Positions 57,822 through 64,000 of a stretch of DNA of 64,000 nucleotides are shown piece after piece (position 1 is the first letter of the stretch; each line of letters begins with the position of its first letter). The stretch spans positions 329,552 to 393,551 of the forward strand of contig JAXRVH010000029.1 of assembly GCA_034640345.1 (NCBI GenBank). Direction: 5' to 3'. The notes under the pieces were generated by a model. The model was not told where the DNA came from. It saw only the letters and a program-made list of their open reading frames with translations, and searched no databases. A program made the position numbers and the translations under genes. This DNA is from Drechslera avenae (lineage: Eukaryota; Ascomycota; Dothideomycetes; Pleosporales; Pleosporaceae).

Positions 57822-58500
57822 TTATTTGTTTTTTTGCTTTCTTCTCCGTTATGATTTGTTACGCATTTATGACAGTCTCGCCTTTCTGTCGCTTCATATG
57901 TCGGATACCACTTTCACTGCTTCACGCGCGAGGGCAGGGTCATCTTATACCCCGGGATCTGAGTACACAAGGGAGTTTTTGCGATGCTTCTGGGGCTTGC
58001 ATTGTGCCGCCATTGCCTGATGGCGTTTGCTATAGACGATGGTAGATACCAATAATCGACTTTTTTTTTGGTTGACACGTCGAATGTGATGAGCCCACGG
58101 CACATGACTGCGTGATGACTAAACAGCCAACAGCCAATGGATAGACATGCCTGCTGAATAGGATGTATTTAGTGATCTTGAATCGTTGGCTAGAGAAGAG
58201 GGATTAAGCGTCCAAGGGTGGGTTCTACTATGGATGTCCTTTAGCCGTTCGCTGTGCCTCGACATCTTTTTTTTAAATGATAAAAAACAAGAAACGAGAC
58301 AAAACTAGAAAACAGACAACACAGAGATATTCAACGTGACCAGACAATAGGGTGACTGTGATAATACCCTTATACCCTTATAGTCCTTCTCTAAGCTCGC
58401 TGTTCACCGGCTGTTCGTCTCCATCTCACCAGTGTTTTTTTTTTTAGCAAAAGAAGCAAAAAAGAAAGGAACCAGCTCTTTGTTTTGCCAAAAAGAGATC
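57822..58500. other. Intergenic region downstream of CRZ1
   Basis: 679 bp, AT-rich. Holds the CRZ1 3' UTR and, at its right end, the TTTTT Pol III terminator of the tRNA-Pro gene (minus strand). Two copies of TACCCTTA lie near 58366-58380. No gene is seen. Confidence 0.45.
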
Positions 58501-58536
58501 GGGCCTGACCGGGACTCGAACCCGGGGCCTGTCACA

Positions 58537-58567
58537 GAACAGATACACTGTATCCAGGTAAGAATAA
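58537..58567 (-). other. Canonical tRNA intron (31 nt) of tRNA-Pro
   Basis: Located between positions 37 and 38, the normal site cut by the tRNA splicing endonuclease. It contains a short inverted repeat, GATAC/GTATC. Confidence 0.88.
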
Positions 58568-58584
58568 CCCGAAGCGACAATCAT

Positions 58585-58640
58585 CTGGGGGGATTTGTTA
58601 GTAAAAGGAGCGGAGATGGGCGGCGTTGGCGGCTACTTAC
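58585..58640 (-). other. 56-nt D-loop insertion with spliceosomal-intron signals
   Basis: Starts GTAAGT at 58640, has TACTAAC at 58603..58597 and ends in a C-rich tract plus CAG at 58585. Length, donor, branch point, branch-to-acceptor distance and acceptor all match the mRNA introns of this window. Its removal joins AGTGGT to ATGATT and restores a normal D arm. Eukaryotic nuclear tRNA introns are normally at 37/38 only. Confidence 0.85.
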
Positions 58641-58659
58641 ACCACTAGACCATCAGGCC

Positions 58660-60059
58660 GATTTAACTGATTTGTGAGAAATTTCAGACTTGGACAGAAT
58701 ATGACGGTGATGGTAGTGTATAGCGCATGGAAGTGGTAAGGGGAGGAGGTTGGTGATCGAGTCATGGGATTTTTACCCCTTTGTTCCTATGCCCCGACGG
58801 TGGGGGCGTTGAATAATCACAAAATCTAGGCAGGGCTGTGGGACGGTGTATCCATAGCTTGTAGCCTCACTTTACTCTACTGGGAACAGTTTGCGAGCAG
58901 AATAAGAAAAAAAAGGAGCTAGTCTTTGCATTCTACTCGACGGTGGACGTCGTTCACTCGGAGCGTTGGAGCGGCCGGAGTTGAGCCATGCAGACTATCG
59001 AATCAGAATGGGCGAGATGGTCAACTGGCATAACGATTGCGTTGCAGACTCGTGTGTGCTGGTCGCCGGCAGATCCGACACAAGCAAGTTGTCGTGTTTT
59101 CGCAGACAAAACATCATAGGCTCGTCGCATCGCCTTATCGTGCGCCTCACTTGTAGCGCCAGAAGGCAGCCGCTAAGCTGCATGAGCGGTTGGGCGGAGA
59201 GCCGATCATACAGGTACACACACACAAAAGGTGCTGCATGGTTGCGGGAGGGAGCCGACATCGCTAAACCTATGACGATCCCCCCTGCCAACAGTGCGTT
59301 CAACAAGGCCTACACCGACATTTTCGCGCCATCGCCTCTGCGCTCAACGGCTGTCAACCGTGTCACAAAGGCTACCACGCTTCGACATGTATCGACGCAG
59401 ATGGTTTTGACGGCATTTCTACACGGCTTCGACGCCTTCTTGGTACGCTTGACGTTCTCTCGAGCAAGCGCAAGGTGGGAGGTGTCCAAAGTGCGGGGAA
59501 GAGCGGTGGTGGATCTCGTCCATTGGCTCGGGACTCCGCTTGCGCCCGATGCGGTTTGGCGGCTGCCCCAAGCTCCTCTCATCCACTGAGCATTACGGAG
59601 GCCGTGGCTGCATCCCCGACAGAGCAGTCGGTGTTATGAAGGCTTATGATGATGGTGTGATGAGTCGTCGCACAGCCCACTGACCGCTTTCAAATCCACA
59701 GCCAAGAAGTCTGGAAAGGTCGTGGCTGCTGCGCCCAAAGTTTGGGGGGGGGGGGGGGGGGGGTTAGAAAAGGGACAGCTTCCCCTCCCGATCGCGAACT
59801 TGGTCTGTCATTCCACCCTCAACACCTCCTCCCAGCCTACCGGATAACTTGATCGCGATCAAATCTTCCGACCATTGCCGAAGCTTGTACTGATCATTGA
59901 AACCTTATCGTCTTGTAATCTGTAATCTACTACCTTAGCACTGCCTTTATAATCCGCCGCCTTCCCGCCCTCAGCTGCTTCCACAGCTGCTTCGCCATCT
60001 TCCTTGCGCTTCGCCTTCAACACCAAACTACCACACACACACACATTCTCTCTCTCGAC
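58660..60059. other. 1.4-kb region without a supported gene
   Basis: Holds a 20-base G run at 59744-59763. A 207-codon frame at 58966-59589 starts with TTG, has no recognisable domain and is opposed by frames of similar length on the other strand, so I do not call it. The last 100 bp are a CA-rich leader for the next gene. Confidence 0.4.
59744..59763 (+). repeat. G20 homopolymer
   Basis: Twenty consecutive G on the plus strand in non-coding DNA. The length may be inaccurate in an assembly. Confidence 0.8.
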
Positions 60060-60757
60060 ATGCAAGCCTCAAAACCGTGCATCCGCGCCATGAGCGCCCT
60101 CGCAGGCCCCCGTCTCCTCGGCCCCCGCCTCACTGTCCGCCAGCTCTCCATGACGGGCCCGGCAACCTTCTCCTCGCTCCTCACAACCGACAAGCCATAC
60201 GCCTCAAATCGGCGTACAAACCCCATCCGTCTTGCTGGTGAGCAGATTATTCCTGTCCCGGAAGCCACGGAGACGGGCAACAAAGTCCGACGATTCAACA
60301 CTTCGAGGAGCCGAAAGGCCATCAAGGATTCCAGTACCATGGATTTCACCTACATTCCGGACTTTGACCCCGAGACGAGGAGCGCCCCGCTCGGTGTCCG
60401 AGTCCCGATCCTCCCGTGGGCCGACGTCCAGGGTCACTCTTCCGAGACCGACAACGTGGTATGTCATGCCCTTATCTTTCGGGCTTCTTGCGTCAATGAT
60501 ATGATGCTGACGAATGCACTCTACAGGTCATGCAGCCAACCATCTACACCGTTGCTGCTGATGGTACCCACATCCACTCCCCCTCTGCCATGTCCGAGAT
60601 GACCGACACAAACCAGTTTGACTACCAGGGCATGGCCGAGACCGTCGCCAACAAGATCACCGAAACCCGCCAGGAGGGTGAGAGCATGGTGAAGCAGATC
60701 TTGACTGACTTTATGGAGGATATCGGTATCTCCAAGCGCGGTCCCGCTAGGGCCTAG
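60060..60757 (+). CDS. Uncharacterised protein with a mitochondrial presequence
   Basis: Exons 60060..60458 and 60527..60757 give 209 residues. The intron is 68 nt (GTATGT, GCTGAC, CTACAG, phase 0). The first ~40 residues (MQASKPCIRAMSALAGPRLL onward) are basic, hydroxylated and free of acids, as in mitochondrial targeting peptides. The remainder is soluble. It has a PDFDPETRSAPLGVRVPILPW block, an extended strand region (PTIYTVAADGTHIHS), then a helical C-terminus (FDYQGMAETVANKITETRQ, MVKQILTDFMEDIGI). I do not recognise the family and propose no function. Strong C-ending codon bias supports a real, well-expressed gene. Confidence 0.8.
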
Positions 60758-61127
60758 TTTCAGATACATGCAACGGTACCACGGTATGGCTGCTGTCGGT
60801 GAATGGTAGCCTAGTTATGCGCGCTCGGGCTTCGGGTGGATTGGTCTGCTGTTGACCATCGGGCATATGTGGGACTGGCTATTGCATGTCCGGGTTTCTA
60901 TTCTGATAGTGGATTGGTCTTGCGCGAAGTGCTCGGGCTTATGAGATCACGAATCACATCTTTAGTTGCTCTGTTATTTCATCTTTTCTTTTTATTGACT
61001 CGACTCGGCTTCCAATGTACTGATACGCAAATGCAGATCAAACCATACTGCTGCCCTTGACCTTTTCGGACAAGTATATGTCCCGAAATTGTCCGCTGCA
61101 ATTCCTCCGAAGCCCACCATTCTACCC
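60758..61127. other. Convergent intergenic region
   Basis: 370 bp between two 3' ends; no gene is seen. Confidence 0.4.
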
Positions 61128-62129
61128 TCACTTGAAGAAGCCGAAGTCTGCGTCTTTGTCATAGACCATGTGCTTCCGATGTAAAGAACAGGTTGTCTTT
61201 TCGTCGTCTGTGAGATGTTCTTTGTAACATCGAGGCCTTAGCTTCATGTTTGCTGCTACAGTGACTTTTTGCATTTTCTGACGAAAACATGGTTCCTTCT
61301 TCGCCAACAACGCTGCAAGTGTTACTTCCCTACTCTCTTTTGTTTTAGCTGCTTCCTCCTTGGCGACCCTCATATCACTGAAAACCTCAATGGTACGACA
61401 CAACATGGCAGGTGGAAGCTGTTGCAGAGCCAGTCGCGCAACACCCGGTTTCTCAGTAGTATAGGACCAGCATCTGCAGACCGTGTCAATCAAACACTGG
61501 AGCACTATGCTGTCTGGGTGCAAGTTGGCGTGGGCGTGTTGGGCGAATAGGACGAAACTGGATATGTGGTCGATATCTACCATGTCTCTTATACAACCAG
61601 GAAGTTCTACCATTACGGCTGCGCGGAACAGGGGAGCAATGAATCGGTCACCAAAGATATACGCCTTGAGTAGTGTCATGCTCAATTTCGTGTCGATTTT
61701 CTCGCAAGCGTCGTCGGCGTAGTACTGGATGCCAGTTTCTCCTAGCCAACTGTTGTCGCTCTCGGGCAATTTACCGGTATAAAGCCAATCGACGAAGATG
61801 CTGACTAGACAAATAGGTCAGCATTGGAAAGTGGACTCGATCTATTTCAACGCACAGATAAACGGCTCGATATCAACCAGAGGTACTACGCCCTCACTGG
61901 CCTCCTTCCAATCGCCGCGCAGCGCATTGCGAAAGTACTCGGAATGATGGATCAGAAGCGCCTTGTGGACTTGGTACTTGCGGGCGTCGAGGCCGACCTC
62001 GATAGTCACCATACCACCTCCTGCGGTGGCGCTAATGCCATACCATGTTAGCTTTTGGACTTTCGAGATATACATCAGATCAGCTTACGCAATGGAGGGC
62101 GCCATTGAACCCGCGTCGTGGGAGGACAT
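61128..62129 (-). CDS. BTB/POZ domain protein
   Basis: Exons 62129..62089, 62031..61856 and 61804..61128 give 297 residues. Introns are 57 nt (GTAAGC, GCTAAC, TTAG) and 51 nt (GTGCGT, GCTGAC, CTAG). The BTB fold spans about residues 15-115: MVTIEVGLDARKYQVHKALL, HHSEYFRNALRGDWKEA, VPLVDIEPFIFSIFVDWLYTG and then LLKAYIFGDRF. Such fungal BTB proteins are common and may be Cullin-3 adaptors, but none is characterised. The C-terminus has Cys and His residues (CYKEHLTDDEKTTCSLHRKH) that could bind a metal. The CT-repeat at 62161-62190 lies in its leader. Confidence 0.85.
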
Positions 62130-62158
62130 TGCGTGTATAGTGTCAAAAGTGTTGTACT

Positions 62159-62160
<2 letters not shown>

Positions 62161-62190
<30 letters not shown>
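62161..62190. repeat. (AG)15 microsatellite in the BTB gene leader
   Basis: Thirty bases of perfect AG repeat, 31 bp upstream of the BTB start codon; read as CT on the transcribed minus strand. Confidence 0.93.
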
Positions 62191-62194
<4 letters not shown>

Positions 62195-62774
62195 TATGCC
62201 ATCGAGCTGGTTGATATAGCAAAAGTGGGGTTTGCGATTTGGGAAGACGCAACGGTGATGACGTCGCAGCAGGTGAAGGTGAGAGGTCCAGAAATCTCAC
62301 CTCCCACCTCTAGTCTGTCATAGCGCATCGATATGCTTCTCTGCTACTACTGCGTCCATTCCTGCTCTAACTGATCTCAGACTTGAGTATGCAGGCTAGC
62401 TATGCTTTGCCTTGTAATTGCACCCGAATCCGCAATTACATACAACAGCAGTACTGCGCGGCACACTAACGCATAGGTTTTTAATCTGCCTGTATCATCA
62501 TTTGTACAATGTTGCACAGTCTAACAATACAACACACTCAACATGTCTTGAGATACTAGAAAGCGCAACAATGACTATAAAAGAGCTGCCGCCCAAGAAA
62601 AAATACTTCTAGAGCTGCTTGCGGTCTATGCATTTGAAGCTTTACCGTCCATTCTGGATCATGCTGGATTAGAACACATGCATTAGTAGCACCTCCTACC
62701 ACGATGGATGATGGTATGATGCCAAGGCGCTAGACCCACTAGCAGAGTGGCAGTCAGACCGTCGTGAACGATTC

Positions 62775-62862
62775 GTGAGTGCATCTCTACCAACCGGTAC
62801 TTTACGCACACGTGTTTCTGCCTTGTATATTTACACCACTCAACTATACTAACCGCTGTCAG
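62775..62862 (+). other. Probable 5' UTR intron
   Basis: Donor GTGAGT, branch TACTAAC and acceptor TGTCAG, 88 nt, ending 16 bp before the ATG at 62879. It could also join an upstream coding exon, but I see no suitable ATG. Confidence 0.55.
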
Positions 62863-62878
62863 TACCGCACCCTCAGGC

Positions 62879-63484
62879 ATGCAGGTTCTCGAGATCACCC
62901 AGCTTCGTCTGAGGGGTATTACCGTGGACGATCCAGCATTGCTCCAGACTTTGTCGGCTGTCAGAGACAAACTACAGACAAACTCACAATTCTACGTCTC
63001 CGTTGAGGAGCCAGAGTTGATATTCATTCTGGGTATATGGCCAGACCTGGACGCTCATCTAAAGTTTCTGGCTTCTCCGGCGCGGGAAGAAGTTCTTGGG
63101 CCCCAGGAAGACGTGCTCGAATTTTGTTGGACAGTACACGTGGACTTTGGTGGCATGCATTTGATTGCAGCGGATGCGCCCATCTTGGCAATAGAGAGAA
63201 TATACGTCGAAGTCGAGTTGGTTGAGTCGGTCGACCGGGCTGTCATCAAGCATATACAACAGCTTAAAACTAGCCATCCGTTCAACATAGCACATGGGTG
63301 GCGATGCGACCTTATCCCAGGAAATCACGAGGTTCTCCTCATGAGTGGATGGGAAACTGCACAAGATCATGTTGCCTTCACACACAGGAAAGATAATGAC
63401 GAGGATACCACTGCGGCCATGAATAAAGGACTCAAGACGCTAGGGGTCATACATGGCAGAAATTTAGAACGCAGAGCAACATGA
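62879..63484 (+). CDS. Uncharacterised ABM-like dimeric barrel protein
   Basis: Single exon of 201 residues. The pattern suggests two dimeric alpha/beta-barrel (ABM-like) repeats. The first reads MQVLEITQLRLRG, then LLQTLSAVRDKLQTNSQFY, LIFILGIWPDLDAHLKFLAS. The second has IERIYVEVELVESVDRAVI, then HEVLLMSGWETAQDHVAFT and a C-terminal helix. No catalytic residue is obvious. I recall similar hypothetical proteins in many ascomycetes without known function. No signal peptide or membrane segment is present. Confidence 0.75.
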   Translation: MQVLEITQLRLRGITVDDPALLQTLSAVRDKLQTNSQFYVSVEEPELIFILGIWPDLDAHLKFLASPAREEVLGPQEDVLEFCWTVHVDFGGMHLIAADAPILAIERIYVEVELVESVDRAVIKHIQQLKTSHPFNIAHGWRCDLIPGNHEVLLMSGWETAQDHVAFTHRKDNDEDTTAAMNKGLKTLGVIHGRNLERRAT

Positions 63485-64000
63485 AATTGAGCTGTGGAAC
63501 TCATTTTCGAATTTTGGCGTTGCCGACCATAGAACATCAGCAAAGTCCAGGTTTTGTCTTGGTGGAACGCATAGACGTGTACTCTGACTCAGCTTAACTA
63601 TCCGAATCCATCTGTATGGTTTGCGAAGAGATTGCATCTCCTGAAGCTTGGCGATATATTTCATGGCTAGCGCTCAGCCATTGCCCAGGTGATCTGCCTG
63701 GGCGATTCAGGCACGGCAGAATTAAACCTTAATACCTGCCGCTTTATTATCCATCTCACCTCAGTACGTTCATCTTTTGGCCGGCGGCTTTTGTGCCAGC
63801 CCCTATCTTCCAAGGAAACTCCCGTGCAATCTTTGTGCCATATTAGGGGCTGCATGTGCATTGTCGTCTATTGGAAGCTGTACAAGCACAAGACCTTGGT
63901 GTGGGGTACCGTGTCCGTGCGTTCAATGCCCAGCTCGGATCAATGCACACCCCATCAACACAATCAGATCATCAAAATGAGGTTGTAGAGCCACACACAA
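63485..64000. other. Right-edge sequence without a recognised gene
   Basis: 516 bp. Frames on both strands are short and have no recognisable domain. A gene on the right may begin or end here beyond the window. Confidence 0.4.

Larger units (their letters stand above)
58501..58659 (-). tRNA. tRNA-Pro (CGG) interrupted twice: canonical intron plus a D-loop insertion
   Basis: Reads on the minus strand from 58659. Acceptor stem GGCCTGA/TCAGGCC is perfect, with discriminator C. The D-arm 5' side is GTCT with AGTGGT. A 56-nt insertion follows (58640..58585), then ATGAT completes the D arm. The anticodon arm is GTCGC-TTCGGGT-GTGAC with anticodon CGG and one G-T wobble. It is split by a 31-nt intron (58567..58537) one base 3' of the anticodon. 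The T arm CCGGG-TTCGAGT-CCCGG is perfect. The A box lies before the insertion and the B box is intact. A TTTTT terminator follows. The mature tRNA is 72 nt, with every stem formed only if both inserts are removed. Confidence 0.92.
62130..62878. other. Divergent intergenic region
   Basis: 749 bp between the BTB gene (minus) and the ABM-like gene (plus). Holds the (AG)15 repeat next to the BTB start and a likely 5' UTR intron at 62775-62862 next to the other gene. Confidence 0.5.

Noticed and set aside
58966..59589. 207-codon open frame on the plus strand
   Set aside because: Starts with TTG, shows no domain, has comparable frames on the opposite strand and no splice or codon support.
1..64000. 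Possible biosynthetic, defence or mobile-element cluster
   Set aside because: No polyketide or peptide synthase, transposase, integrase, toxin gene or phage-like gene is visible; the gene set is housekeeping.

Overview
The window is nuclear DNA of a filamentous ascomycete, most likely a Pleosporales member of the Dothideomycetes. This is inferred from gene content and gene structure, not from a search. Introns are short (mostly 46-116 nt, up to 168) with GTAAGT/GTATGT-type donors, CTAAC-type branch points and CAG/TAG acceptors. Neighbouring genes lie on both strands with no operon logic. The genes are ordinary fungal housekeeping genes with no ribosome binding sites. Several long open frames extend upstream of the first ATG without containing one, so the starts given here are ATG codons chosen from reading the sequence.

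Layout. 1-2.2 kb: a PHD-finger gene that runs off the left edge. 2.6-14.2 kb: a dense block with a Scy1/Cex1-like pseudokinase, an Aim19-like mitochondrial protein, an ER DnaJ (Hlj1/DNAJB12 type), cytochrome c1 heme lyase, mevalonate diphosphate decarboxylase, a Pep12-type syntaxin and the nucleoporin Ndc1. 14.9-27.8 kb: Rho1 GTPase, the U-box E4 ligase Ufd2, a GPI-type aspartic protease, Ccz1 and a mitochondrial Met-tRNA formyltransferase. 27.8-41.4 kb: gene-poor, with a tRNA-Asn, an EamA/DMT transporter, a PNGase A-type amidase, one small conserved protein and many simple repeats. 41.4-57.8 kb: a DUF1279 protein, a polysaccharide deacetylase, a small multi-pass membrane protein, a Dabb-domain protein, mitochondrial bL17m, the ribonucleotide reductase large subunit (with an MCB box), a YCII-domain protein and the calcineurin-responsive factor Crz1/CrzA. 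57.8-64 kb: a tRNA-Pro, a mitochondrial protein of unknown role, a BTB protein and an ABM-like dimeric barrel protein.

Themes. Many products serve mitochondria (Cyt2, FMT1, bL17m, Aim19-like, DUF1279, a presequence protein) or the endomembrane system (Cex1, Hlj1, Pep12, Ccz1, Ndc1, PNGase A). The grouping looks like ordinary eukaryotic gene order, not a functional cluster. There is no secondary-metabolite cluster, intact transposon or CRISPR array.

The most unusual signal is at 58501-58659. A tRNA-Pro(CGG) gene on the minus strand has a normal 31-nt intron at position 37/38 and, in addition, a 56-nt insertion in the D loop. That insertion carries a complete spliceosomal-intron signature (GTAAGT, TACTAAC, CAG). 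Removing both inserts leaves a perfect cloverleaf. An mRNA-type intron inside a nuclear tRNA gene would be very unusual.
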